NCBI GenBank assembly: GCA_964556225.1
Contig: CAZKVJ010000004.1
Span: forward strand, 156,999 to 220,998
Source of the DNA: CAZKVJ01 sp964556225
GTDB lineage: Bacteria; Actinomycetota; Acidimicrobiia; Acidimicrobiales; Ilumatobacteraceae
Reading direction: 5' to 3'
DNA: 64,000 bases
A program made the translations under genes and the position numbers. Numbering within the stretch: position 1 is the stretch's first letter; the number at the start of each line of letters is the position of its first letter. Of the stretch, positions 35,140 through 43,412 are shown one piece after another. The notes below the pieces were generated by a model. It worked only from the letters and a program-made list of their open reading frames with translations, did no database searches and was not told where the DNA came from.

Positions 35140-36053
35140 CCCGGCGGTCCGGCCGGTGGGCCGGCATCGCGGCCGTCGTCGTCGCCGTACTGTGCTTCTC
35201 CGTCAGCTCGTCGATGGTGAAGCTCGCCGAGACGCCCGGCGTGACGGTCGCGTTCTGGCGGATGGTGCTCGGCACGCTGGTGTGGCTGGCGATCCTCGGC
35301 GCCCAGCGGCGTCGCATCACGTGGAGCGGTGTCCGCCTCGCCTGGCCGGCCGGGGTGCTGTTCGGGTTGAACATCTCACTGTTCTTCATGGGCGTCACCC
35401 GGACCAGCATCGCCAACGCCGAGTTCCTCGGGAGCCTGACACCACTGGTGCTCGTCCCCGTGGGCGTCGTCCTCTTCCACGAGCACCTCGACCTCAGGGC
35501 CCTGGCGTTCGGGGGGCTCGCGCTCGTCGGCGTGGCCATCGTGCTGTTCTTCGGGCCGTCGAGCGGCACCTCGACCCTGGCCGGCAACCTCATCGTCTGC
35601 GCGGCGGTGGTCACGTGGGCGTCCTACCTCGCCGTGACGCGCCGCATCCGGGAGCACATGGACGTCACCGACCTCATGGCCACCACGGCACCGATCGCCG
35701 CCCTCACGATCCTCCCGCTCGTGATCGCCCGGGGCGGCGTGACCGATGTGTCGGCCGAAGGCTGGGCGTACATCGTGGGGCTCGTGTTCCTCACCGGTGT
35801 GGTCGCCCACGGGCTCATCCTGGTGGCGCAACGCCTCGTGCCGCTCGCCACCATCAGCATCTTGCAGGTGGCCCAGCCGGCGCTGGCGGTGGCGTGGGCC
35901 TACGTGCTGCTCGACGAGACCATCGTGGCGATCCAGGTGGTGGGAATGGTGCTGGTGCTGGTCGGCCTCGCCGCGTTCACGATCGTCAGCCAGCGCGGCA
36001 GCGCCCCCACTCGGGCTGCGCTCGACGAGGTGGAGCCGCACCCCGCGGGGTAA
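35136..36053 (+). CDS. EamA-family (drug/metabolite) transporter
   Basis: The 305-residue protein has ten predicted hydrophobic helices arranged as two EamA repeats. The first repeat shows SSSMVKLAETPGVTVAFWRM; the second has LQVAQPALAVAWAYVLLDE. Proteins of this family export small metabolites. It is coupled to the CDF gene upstream. Because the TPP riboswitch begins 13 bases after its stop, thiamine-related transport is possible but not shown: this gene lies upstream of the riboswitch and is not under its control. Confidence 0.9.
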   Translation: MTRRSGRWAGIAAVVVAVLCFSVSSSMVKLAETPGVTVAFWRMVLGTLVWLAILGAQRRRITWSGVRLAWPAGVLFGLNISLFFMGVTRTSIANAEFLGSLTPLVLVPVGVVLFHEHLDLRALAFGGLALVGVAIVLFFGPSSGTSTLAGNLIVCAAVVTWASYLAVTRRIREHMDVTDLMATTAPIAALTILPLVIARGGVTDVSAEGWAYIVGLVFLTGVVAHGLILVAQRLVPLATISILQVAQPALAVAWAYVLLDETIVAIQVVGMVLVLVGLAAFTIVSQRGSAPTRAALDEVEPHPAG

Positions 36054-36066
36054 CCTCCACGCGCAC

Positions 36067-36158
36067 GCACGGGGAGCTCGGAGGAACGCCGGGCTGAGAG
36101 GGTGGCCGCCCCCACCGACCCGAGGACCTGACCTGGGTAATGCCAGCGGAGGGAGCGA
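36067..36158 (+). promoter_or_regulatory. TPP riboswitch (THI element)
   Basis: The conserved blocks of the thiamine diphosphate aptamer occur in order: the GGGGAGC entry, GGGCTGAGA, GACCCGA, ACCTGACCTGGGTAATGCCA and the closing GCGGAGGGA. The closing block contains GGAGGG (36148-36153), 6 bases before the thiN start. The ribosome-binding site is thus part of the aptamer, so ligand binding should directly block translation. No separate terminator hairpin was seen between aptamer and gene. Confidence 0.95.
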
Positions 36159-36159
36159 G

Positions 36160-36825
36160 ATGCCCACAGGTGGTACGGCGATCATCGTGGTCGGAGGGGA
36201 CGCGCCCGACCCTCGGGTGCGGTCGCGCCTGCCGCACGGACGGGTGATCGCCGCCGACAGCGGGCTGGACCACGCTCGCACGCTCGGGCTCTCCGTGGAT
36301 CTCGTCGTCGGTGACCTCGACAGTGTGAGCGCCGGCGCGATCGGTGCGGCACGGGCGGCCGGCGTTCCGGTGCACCAGCACCCGGTCGACAAGGACGCGA
36401 CCGACACCGAGCTGGCACTGATCGCGGCGCTCACGGGACGTCCTCGGCGCATCGTGCTGGTGAGCGGCGGCGGCGACCGCCTCGACCACTGGCTGGCCAC
36501 GCTCGGCGGTCTCGGCCACCGGCGAATGAAGGGCGTCGAGCGCATCGAGGCGTGGGTCGGGCCGGCGCTCGTCATGGTGGTGCACGGACCCGGGCGGTGC
36601 GAGCTCGCCGGCCGCCCCGGCGAGGTCGTCACGCTGCTGACCCTGTGCGGGGACTGCTGTGGGGTGACCACGGAGGGTCTGCGCTGGGCACTCGACGGTG
36701 CGACGCTCGAGTGCGGCACCAGCCGCGGCGTCAGCAACGAGATGGCCGGTGCCGCCGCCGCCGTCTCGGTGGACCAGGGCGTGCTCTTCGTCATCACCCC
36801 GGATGCACTGGGAGGTGGATCGTGA
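36160..36825 (+). CDS. thiN: Thiamine pyrophosphokinase
   Basis: The 221-residue kinase converts thiamine directly to thiamine diphosphate with ATP, completing salvage. The N-terminal catalytic domain shows AADSGLDHARTLGLSVDLVV and VGDLDSVS, the DKDATDTELAL motif and LVSGGGDRLDHWLA, which are typical of the family. The C-terminal domain is the thiamine-binding sandwich. It is the first gene behind the TPP riboswitch and is followed by thiB with a GTGA overlap. Together they import and activate thiamine. Confidence 0.93.
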   Translation: MPTGGTAIIVVGGDAPDPRVRSRLPHGRVIAADSGLDHARTLGLSVDLVVGDLDSVSAGAIGAARAAGVPVHQHPVDKDATDTELALIAALTGRPRRIVLVSGGGDRLDHWLATLGGLGHRRMKGVERIEAWVGPALVMVVHGPGRCELAGRPGEVVTLLTLCGDCCGVTTEGLRWALDGATLECGTSRGVSNEMAGAAAAVSVDQGVLFVITPDALGGGS

Positions 36826-37886
36826 TCAGGGTCCGACGCGGGCTCGCCGGCGTGGTCGTCGGGGGCCTGCTCCTCGGCGCAGGAGCGTGCGGCGACGACG
36901 GCGCCGACAACGGCACCGCTGAACCGGTGACGCTGACGCTGCTCGCCTACGACTCGTTCACCCCGAGCGAGGGGATCTTCGACCCGTTCACCGAGGAGAC
37001 CGGCATCGAGGTCGAGGTCGCACTCGGCGGTGACGCGGGCGAGCTGGTGTCAAAGGCGGTGCTCACCGCCGGCAACCCCGAGGGTGACGTCCTGTGGGGG
37101 GTCGACAACACCCTGCTGTCGCGCGCCCTCGACGCCGACGTGTTCGAGCCCTACGAATCGCCCCGCCTCGCTGACGTGCCCCCCGCCCTCACCGAGCTGG
37201 TGCCGGGCCACGAGGTCACGCCGGTCGACACCGGCGACGTGTGCATCAACTACGACATCGCCGGGCTCGCCGAACGGGGGCTCGAGCCGCCCGCCGACCT
37301 GTCCGAGCTGGCCGACCCCGCCTACGCCGACCTGCTCGTGGTGCAGAACCCGGCGACGTCGTCACCGGGGCTGGCGTTCCTGCTCGCCACCGTGGCGGAG
37401 ATGGGCGCCGACGGCTGGCAGGACTACTGGCGCGACCTGCGAGCCAACGGCGTCGAGGTGGTGGACGGCTGGACGGAGGCGTACTACGAGCGCTTCAGCG
37501 CCACCGGCGGTGACCGGCCGATGGTGGTCAGCTACGCGACCAGCCCGCCGGCCGAGGTGATCTTCGCCGACCCGCCCATCGACGAGCCGCCCACCGCGGT
37601 GGTCGAGGCGACGTGCTTCCGCCAGATCGAGTTCGCCGGCGTGCTGCGCGGCAGCGACCATGAGGCGCAGGCTCGGCGCCTCGTCGACTACCTGCTCGGA
37701 ACCACGTTCCAGGAGGATCTGCCCCTCACCCTGTTCGTGTTCCCCGCCAACGAGCGAGCGGCGGTTCCGGAGGTGTTCACCGAGTTCGCCGTCCGGCCGG
37801 CCGACCCCCTCACCCTGGCGCCGGACGACATCGCCGCCAACCGCCAGGCTTGGATCGACGAGTGGACCTCCATCGTCCTGCGCTGA
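36822..37886 (+). CDS. thiB: Thiamine-binding lipoprotein ThiB
   Basis: The 354-residue lipoprotein has a lipobox GAC with C23 followed by an acidic spacer. The mature protein resembles thiamine/TPP-binding ThiB: TLLAYDSFTPSEG, VLWGVDNTLLSRALDADVFE, VDTGDVCINYD, and a late VFPANERAAVPEVF. It captures thiamine outside the membrane for ThiP/ThiQ. The GTG start overlaps the thiN stop. After its stop come two palindromic repeats before thiP, which may lower expression of the membrane part. Confidence 0.92.
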   Translation: MIRVRRGLAGVVVGGLLLGAGACGDDGADNGTAEPVTLTLLAYDSFTPSEGIFDPFTEETGIEVEVALGGDAGELVSKAVLTAGNPEGDVLWGVDNTLLSRALDADVFEPYESPRLADVPPALTELVPGHEVTPVDTGDVCINYDIAGLAERGLEPPADLSELADPAYADLLVVQNPATSSPGLAFLLATVAEMGADGWQDYWRDLRANGVEVVDGWTEAYYERFSATGGDRPMVVSYATSPPAEVIFADPPIDEPPTAVVEATCFRQIEFAGVLRGSDHEAQARRLVDYLLGTTFQEDLPLTLFVFPANERAAVPEVFTEFAVRPADPLTLAPDDIAANRQAWIDEWTSIVLR

Positions 37887-37896
37887 CCACCCCGGC

Positions 37897-37945
37897 GTTC
37901 TGGTCCCGGGAAGTAGCGCTGAGCGCTACCTGGTGCTGCCAGAAC
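37897..37945. repeat. Palindromic repeat copy R3 (right arm altered)
   Basis: The left arm (37897-37920) is identical to R1, with CCCGGG. The right arm keeps the inner AGCGCTAC and outer CCAGAAC but has CTGGTGCTG in place of the bases that would pair with the middle of the left arm. It still folds as two short stems with a mismatched middle. It lies 11 bases after the thiB stop and 12 bases before copy R4. Confidence 0.85.
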
Positions 37946-37957
37946 CGAGCCCTCCCG

Positions 37958-38006
37958 GTTCTGGTCCCAGGAAGTAGCGCTGAGCGCTACCTGGTGCTGC
38001 CAGAAC
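37958..38006. repeat. Palindromic repeat copy R4 (right arm altered as in R3)
   Basis: The left arm is the R2 type (CCCAGG). The right arm carries the same CTGGTGCTG replacement as R3. The tandem copies R3 and R4 share the altered right arm but differ in the left. It ends one base before the purine-rich thiP ribosome-binding region (GGGAGGTGGG), so its folding could affect thiP translation. Confidence 0.85.
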
Positions 38007-38019
38007 GGGAGGTGGGTGG

Positions 38020-39630
38020 ATGAATCGTCCGGTCGGCACGCTGTCGCGCCCGGCGGTGGCGGCCATGGCCGTCGTGCCGGTCGTGTTCGTGTCCGTGCTG
38101 TTCGCCTGGCCGGTGGCCACCGTCCTGGCGCGGGGGCTGCACTGGCAGGTCGTCACCGACGTGCTGACCAACCCGGGGATCCGCTCGGTCATCTGGTTCA
38201 CGCTGTGGCAGGCGCTCGCCAGCACCGCCCTGACGCTGCTGGCGGGCCTCGGGCCGGCCTACGTGTTCGCCCGGTTCCGCTTCCCCGGGCGGCGCCTGGC
38301 CCTGGCCACGGTGACGGTGCCGTTCGTGCTGCCGACCGTCGTGGTGGGCGCCGCCTTCTTGGCCCTGCTGCCCACCTCGTTGCACCACACGGTCTGGGCG
38401 ATCCTGCTGGCGCACGTGTTCTTCAACCTCGCGGTCGTGGTGCGCCTGGTGGGAGGGCTGTGGGAGCAGCTCGACCCGGACCTGGCCGGCGCCGCCCGCA
38501 CCCTCGGCGCCGGCCCCGTCCGGGCGTTCGTCGCCGTGACCCTGCCCCTGCTGCGCCCGGCGCTGGCCGCCGCCGGGTCGATCGTGTTCCTGTTCACGTT
38601 CACCTCCTACGGCGTCATCCGAGTGCTCGGCGGGCCGCGCCTCACCACCGTGGAGGTCGAGGTCTACCTGCGCGCCGTCCAACTCGGTGACCTGCCGGGC
38701 GCCTGCGCCCTCGCCCTGCTGCAGCTCGTCGCCATGGCGGCCGTCTTGTGGTGGTCGGGGCGTCTGCAGGAGCGTGCGGCCCAGGGGGGCCTGCACCTCC
38801 AGGCTGCAGCCCGCCGGCGCGCCCGGTCAGCGCGTGAAACAGCGCTCGTCATCGCCGTCGTCGGCACCACGCTGGCCGCCGTGCTGATCCCACTGGTCGC
38901 GCTGGTGCTGCGCTCGTTCCGGGTCGGCGAGGAGCTCTCGCTGGCGGGCTGGCGGGGCCTCGGTGGGGCCGAGCTGCGACCGGGCGTCAGCGTCGGGGCG
39001 GATCCGATCTCCGCGCTCGCCACCTCGTTGCGCTTCGCCACCGTCGCCGCGCTGATCGCCGTCGTCGTCGGGACGGCGTCGGCGGTGGCCATCGCCGGGG
39101 CGGGCAGAGGCGGCCGGCTGCTCGACGCCGGTCTGATGCTGCCGCTCGGCACGTCGGCGGTGACGATCGGGCTCGGGATCCTGATCACGTTCGACCAGCC
39201 TCCGGTCGACTTCCGCGCCTCGACGGCACTGATCCCACTCGTCCATGCCCTCGTGGCGGTGCCGTTCGTGGTCCGCGCCGTGCTGCCGGTGCTGCGCTCG
39301 ATCCCCGCCGGCCTGCGCGAGGCGGCCAGCGCGCTCGGTGCCGCTCCGTGGCGGGTCTGGTGCCACGTCGAGCTGCCGATCGCCAGCCGCGCCATCGTCG
39401 CCGGCGCCGGGTTCGCGTTTGCGGTGTCGCTCGGCGAGTTCGGGGCCACGAGCTTTCTCACCCGCCGGGGCAACGAGACCCTGCCGATCGCCGTGCAGCG
39501 CCTGCTCGGGCGCACCGGCGACGTGCTCCAGGCCAGCGGCTATGCGCTGGCCACGATCCTGCTCCTTTCCACGATCGTCGCCGTGGTGGCGGTCGACGCG
39601 CTCCGGCCGGAGCGCAGCGGGGTGATCTGA
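38020..39630 (+). CDS. thiP: Thiamine ABC transporter permease ThiP
   Basis: The 536-residue fused permease has about 12 membrane helices and two copies of the inner-membrane loop for ATPase contact: the first around GAARTLGAGPVRAFVAVTLP, the second around EAASALGAAPWRVWCHVELP. This double-module layout is normal for ThiP. A good ribosome-binding site (GGGAGGT) lies right after palindrome R4. It is followed directly by thiQ, with the stop adjoining the start. Confidence 0.93.
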   Translation: MNRPVGTLSRPAVAAMAVVPVVFVSVLFAWPVATVLARGLHWQVVTDVLTNPGIRSVIWFTLWQALASTALTLLAGLGPAYVFARFRFPGRRLALATVTVPFVLPTVVVGAAFLALLPTSLHHTVWAILLAHVFFNLAVVVRLVGGLWEQLDPDLAGAARTLGAGPVRAFVAVTLPLLRPALAAAGSIVFLFTFTSYGVIRVLGGPRLTTVEVEVYLRAVQLGDLPGACALALLQLVAMAAVLWWSGRLQERAAQGGLHLQAAARRRARSARETALVIAVVGTTLAAVLIPLVALVLRSFRVGEELSLAGWRGLGGAELRPGVSVGADPISALATSLRFATVAALIAVVVGTASAVAIAGAGRGGRLLDAGLMLPLGTSAVTIGLGILITFDQPPVDFRASTALIPLVHALVAVPFVVRAVLPVLRSIPAGLREAASALGAAPWRVWCHVELPIASRAIVAGAGFAFAVSLGEFGATSFLTRRGNETLPIAVQRLLGRTGDVLQASGYALATILLLSTIVAVVAVDALRPERSGVI

Positions 39631-40275
39631 GTGCTCGAGGTGCGCGACGTCGTGGTCCGCTTCGGCGACCGCACGGTGCTCGATCGCGTGTCGCTGCACG
39701 TCGCCGGTGGCGAGGTGGTCGCGCTGCTCGGCCCGTCCGGCACCGGGAAGACGACGCTGCTGCGCGTGATCGCCGGCCTGCTCCCCGCCGACGCCGGCTC
39801 GGTGCTCGTCGACGGTGTCGACGTCACCTCGACGCCGGCCCACCGCCGCGGCGTCGGGGTGGTGTTCCAGGACGAGCAGCTGTTCCCGCACCTCGACGTG
39901 GCCGGCAACGTCGGGTTCGGGCTGCGGATGCAGCGGCGGTCGAGGGCCGAGATCGCCCAGCGGGTGGACGAGCTGCTCGACACGGTCGGGCTCGCCGGCT
40001 TCGGCGACCGCCGGGTGACGGAGCTGTCGGGAGGCGAGGCCAAGCGGGTCGCGCTCGCACGGGCGCTGGCGCCGCGGCCGCGGGTGCTGCTGCTGGACGA
40101 ACCGCTGACCGGACTCGACACGGACCTCCACGAACGGCTCGTGGGCGAGGTCCGCGCGCTGTTGCACACCGCAGAGGTGACGGCGCTCCACGTCACCCAC
40201 GACCGCGCCGAGGCCCGGGCCGTGGCCGACCGGGTGGTCGAGCTGGCGGAGCTGTCCACGCCCCCGGCTCGATAG
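39631..40275 (+). CDS. thiQ: Thiamine ABC transporter ATPase ThiQ
   Basis: The 214-residue ATPase has Walker A GPSGTGKTT, Q-loop VVFQDEQLFPHLDVAGNV, signature LSGGEAKRVALARA (with A-K where Q-R is common), Walker B VLLLDEPLTGLD and switch H in HVTHDRAEA. It powers thiamine import with ThiP and ThiB. The GTG start follows the thiP stop at once (TGAGTG). It is the last clear member of the riboswitch-controlled unit. Confidence 0.93.
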   Translation: MLEVRDVVVRFGDRTVLDRVSLHVAGGEVVALLGPSGTGKTTLLRVIAGLLPADAGSVLVDGVDVTSTPAHRRGVGVVFQDEQLFPHLDVAGNVGFGLRMQRRSRAEIAQRVDELLDTVGLAGFGDRRVTELSGGEAKRVALARALAPRPRVLLLDEPLTGLDTDLHERLVGEVRALLHTAEVTALHVTHDRAEARAVADRVVELAELSTPPAR

Positions 40276-40285
40276 CGTCGCTGCC

Positions 40286-40843
40286 GTGCCCCGCCTCGCC
40301 GTGATCGCCTGCATGGTGCTGTCCCTCGCCGCCTGTGGCCGTGGCGACGACGACGCCCCGGCCGACACGACCCTCGGCACCGCGGCCGCAACCACGACCA
40401 CCGCTGCCCCGTTCGAGGGCCTCCTGCGCGTGCGCCCGGTGCGCTCCGTGTTGCCGGTCGACGGCATCGAGCTCGGCCTGATCGGCGACGACGTCCCCGA
40501 CGACACGGTGATCGCGCCGGAGCCGCCGACCGGCATCGCCTACGACCTGGGCGTGTCGGCACTCGACGAGGGCGACGTCGCGAGCGCCGAGGCACGTGAG
40601 GTGTCCGGCAGCTGGTCGGTCGTGGTGACGCTCAGCGCCGAGGGCCAGTCGGCGCTCGACGAGCTCACGGGCCGGTGCTTCGCTCGCGACCCGTCGTGCC
40701 CCCGGGGGCAGATCGCCATCACGGTCGACGGCGACGTCGTGGCCGCCCCGGTGGTCACGGCGGCGACGATCGGTCCCGGCCTCACCATCACCGCCCCGCT
40801 CAGCGCCGAGCAGGCACAGGCCATGGCGGCAGCGCTCGGCTGA
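40286..40843 (+). CDS. Lipoprotein with a SecD/F P1-head-like domain
   Basis: The 185-residue protein has a short signal and a lipobox LAAC (C17), then an Asp/Thr-rich linker. The C-terminal half (about 105-185) resembles the P1 head of SecD: GSWSVVVTLSAEGQSALDEL, QIAITVDGDVVAAPVV, GLTITAPLSAEQAQAMAAAL. It lacks the SecD membrane domain, so it is not a translocase component. The role is unknown. It starts 10 bases after thiQ and may be read through. Confidence 0.75.
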   Translation: MPRLAVIACMVLSLAACGRGDDDAPADTTLGTAAATTTTAAPFEGLLRVRPVRSVLPVDGIELGLIGDDVPDDTVIAPEPPTGIAYDLGVSALDEGDVASAEAREVSGSWSVVVTLSAEGQSALDELTGRCFARDPSCPRGQIAITVDGDVVAAPVVTAATIGPGLTITAPLSAEQAQAMAAALG

Positions 40844-40846
40844 GCC

Positions 40847-41302
40847 GTGAGCGCACCGGTTCCCCTGGTCGAGCAGGTCGGCACCGACGACGTGCTGGCG
40901 CTGCGGGCAGCGGTGCTGCGGCGCGACACACCGTCCAGCGAGCCTCGGTTCCCCGAGGACGACATGCCAGGGACGTTCCACCTGGCCGTCCGCGCGCCCG
41001 ATGGCGCCGTGATCGCCACGTCGACGTGGCTGCCGCGGGCATTCCCACCCGAGCCGCACCTCCCTGGCGTGCAGGTGCGCGGGATGGCCACCGCGCCCGA
41101 GCACCGAGGTGCCGGCCTCGGCTCGACCCTGGTTGCTGCCGGACTCGATGCCGCGAGGGGCCAGGGAGCCGCACTGGTGTGGGCGCGGGCCCGGGACGAA
41201 GCGCTCGAGTTCTACCGTCGGGTGGGCTTCGTGGTCGTCGGCGAGGGCTTCGTCGACGCGACCACCGCGCTGCCCCATCACCTGGTCGTCCGGTACCTCT
41301 GA
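40847..41302 (+). CDS. GNAT-family N-acetyltransferase
   Basis: The 151-residue protein has the acetyl-CoA-binding motif VRGMATAPEHRGAGLGSTLV (about residues 63-83) and the C-terminal ALEFYRRVGFVVVGEGF, both typical of GNAT enzymes. The substrate cannot be read from sequence. It uses a GTG start 3 bases after the SecD-like lipoprotein stop, so the genes are probably co-transcribed. Length is normal for a single GNAT domain. Confidence 0.85.
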   Translation: MSAPVPLVEQVGTDDVLALRAAVLRRDTPSSEPRFPEDDMPGTFHLAVRAPDGAVIATSTWLPRAFPPEPHLPGVQVRGMATAPEHRGAGLGSTLVAAGLDAARGQGAALVWARARDEALEFYRRVGFVVVGEGFVDATTALPHHLVVRYL

Positions 41303-41362
41303 CGGTCCCGTCGCAGCGCCCACCCTTCCGGACGCGCTGTCCTCGTGCACACATGACGGGTG

Positions 41363-41650
41363 ATGCCGACCGTCGTGTCTCCTCCCAGCGCAGAGGCTGC
41401 GGCGCTGCGCGCCCGGGCAACGGCACTGCGCCGCCTGGCGAGCCGCGTGGAGCATGCCGACCTGCCCACCATCGTGTGGCTGGCGGGTGACGACACGTGG
41501 ATCGGCGCGACGGCCGAGGCATGCCGTCACGACGTCGCCGTCGCCGTGCGGCGGCTCGACGGGGCCGTCGACGAGCTGCGCCGGCACGCCGTCACGCTCG
41601 AGCGACGGGCCGACCACCTGCTGGCCACGGCCGTGGTGGTCCGGTCGTGA
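41363..41650 (+). CDS. Small helical protein with a WXG100-like pattern
   Basis: The 95-residue protein is nearly all helix, with a central DDTWIGATAEACRHDVA block. A tryptophan-x-glycine turn between two helices is the hallmark of ESX/WXG100 proteins. It lacks a signal peptide. It overlaps the next gene (GTGA), a common layout for WXG100-like partners of larger secreted proteins. No ESX secretion genes are in the window, so the call stays tentative. An in-frame GTG one codon earlier is the alternative start. Confidence 0.55.
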   Translation: MPTVVSPPSAEAAALRARATALRRLASRVEHADLPTIVWLAGDDTWIGATAEACRHDVAVAVRRLDGAVDELRRHAVTLERRADHLLATAVVVRS

Positions 41651-43371
41651 GCGGCTTCCTGGGGCTCGACCCGGAGCGCGTGAGCATGCTGCGCCTCGCC
41701 CTCGACGACGCGGTCGATGCGCTCCGGGCCCTGCGCTGCGACGACCCCGTCGCTCACGAGCCCCTCGTGGCCGTGCGCCGGGTCGCCGAGTCCCTCGATG
41801 AGTGGGCGCGGCGGTGTGCGGCGCTCACCGACTGCGCCGTCCTCACCGGGTACCGCCGAGTCCACCCCGACCGAGACGACCTGCGCCTCGCCGCGCTGAG
41901 CACGTGGACGGTCGGCGATCGCCAGGTGTGGTCCGACCCGCTCGGACCACCCGGCACGGTGGCCGGAGTCGACCCAGCGGTCGAGGCCACGGCGGTGGGG
42001 GCGCGCCTGCGGACCGGAGCCCTCCACGAGCTCCTCGACGCCAACGGTCTGGGGTGGCTGATCGAGCGCCTGGGCCGGTGGCGCCACGACCCGGCGGCGA
42101 GGGCGGCGTTCATGGACGGCCTGGGCACCGCCGGCCTGGACCGGCTCGCCGACGAGGATCCTCACGCCGCCGCCCGGCTCCTCGCGTCGCTCGACCTGGT
42201 CCCGCCGCGCCTCGCCCAGATGGCCGAACGGGTCCTGCGCTCGTGGGTGGTGGACGACCCGGCGTGGTACCTCGACGCGCCGGGGCACGAGCTCAGCGTG
42301 GCGGACCTGGTCCTCGGCGCCGTGCTGGCCGAGCCGATCGCGGCGATCTCGCTGTTCGATGCGATGTCCGACCGCCTCGACGTCCTGCTGTTCGGCGCCA
42401 ACGATCCCGCCGCCGGCCGGCGTCTCGTCGCCGCCGTGACGGATCCGGGGCACGCGACGGTGAACGACGCCGGACGGCGGCTCCGTGCGGTCGTCGAGCT
42501 GATGCAGGCCGACCCCATCCGCGCCTGCCCCGACCTGACGACGGTGGCCCTCGAGCTCCGCCTCATCGCGCCGGTCGGCATCGACGCCGTGGCGCGCGAG
42601 CGCGAGATCCGAGCGTGGTTGGGCTCGGTCGTCGCTCCCTGGCAGCCCTGGTTCACCGGAGCCGCCACCGAGTGGGGATGGCAGGCCACCGACGGGCTCC
42701 GGGCTCTCGTCTTCGTCGCTGACGACGACGCCTCGGCCGCAGCGCTCGGTGATGGGCTCGGCCCGGCGCTCGCCCGACTGGTGGCCACCGCACCGTCGCA
42801 GGGGCCCGGGATGCGGGCCGCCATCGACGCCGCGGCGTTCACGAGCGGCGCGGTGGCCGAGATCCTGCGCGACGCCGAGGTCGACGACCTCGCCGAGCGG
42901 CGCGCCCTGTGGGGGCTGGCGCACAGCGGCCTCGACGCCGCCGCCGCAGCGGGCACACGGGCCCTCACGGCGCCGCTCCCGCCGCCAGTTCCCATGCTCG
43001 TCCGGCGCGCCGTCGGGCTGGGCTTGGGCGTCGCGATCGACGCCGTCGACGGTGATGCCCGGGACGAGTCCCGCCGGGCCGCCCGCCGCGAGATGGCCCG
43101 CCGCGTGGCCACCGCGCACCTGCTCGTCGGCGTCCTCGCCGAGCGCGCCCGCCGCGAAGGGCGCTTGCCGGGCCGCCTGGGTCCGGTGCCAGCGATCGAC
43201 CTCGATGACCCCACCGCACTGGTCCACCCGGCGGCGCTCGAGCGTCTCCACGCCTGGATCCACTCGCCGGGGATGCCGGCCGAGCTGCGCCTCGAGCTCC
43301 AGCACGCCGTGCTCGCCGTGGCCAACTCCGCCGACCTCGGCGACCTCGCCGCCACCCTCGCCGACTCCTGA
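41647..43371 (+). CDS. Large helical protein of unknown function, coupled to a WXG100-like gene
   Basis: The 574-residue protein has no signal peptide or membrane segment. It is rich in Ala, Arg, Asp and Leu and probably forms a long helical domain. The N-terminus (GLDPERVSMLRLALDDAVDALRAL) looks like a WXG100-type helical hairpin, and later segments (PAARAAFMDGLGTAGLDRLADE) resemble DUF6571-like actinobacterial proteins. No catalytic motif was recognised. Its start overlaps the small helical gene, suggesting the two products act together. A role in an ESX-like or contact-dependent system is only a hypothesis. Confidence 0.7.
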   Translation: MSGFLGLDPERVSMLRLALDDAVDALRALRCDDPVAHEPLVAVRRVAESLDEWARRCAALTDCAVLTGYRRVHPDRDDLRLAALSTWTVGDRQVWSDPLGPPGTVAGVDPAVEATAVGARLRTGALHELLDANGLGWLIERLGRWRHDPAARAAFMDGLGTAGLDRLADEDPHAAARLLASLDLVPPRLAQMAERVLRSWVVDDPAWYLDAPGHELSVADLVLGAVLAEPIAAISLFDAMSDRLDVLLFGANDPAAGRRLVAAVTDPGHATVNDAGRRLRAVVELMQADPIRACPDLTTVALELRLIAPVGIDAVAREREIRAWLGSVVAPWQPWFTGAATEWGWQATDGLRALVFVADDDASAAALGDGLGPALARLVATAPSQGPGMRAAIDAAAFTSGAVAEILRDAEVDDLAERRALWGLAHSGLDAAAAAGTRALTAPLPPPVPMLVRRAVGLGLGVAIDAVDGDARDESRRAARREMARRVATAHLLVGVLAERARREGRLPGRLGPVPAIDLDDPTALVHPAALERLHAWIHSPGMPAELRLELQHAVLAVANSADLGDLAATLADS

Positions 43372-43412
43372 CCCTCCACCCCTCCGGCAACCACCCTGAA
43401 CCGCTTCGTGTG

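Noticed and set aside
40286..40843. A SecD translocase subunit
   Set aside because: Only the P1-head-like part is present, on a lipoprotein, with no SecD membrane helices and no secF.
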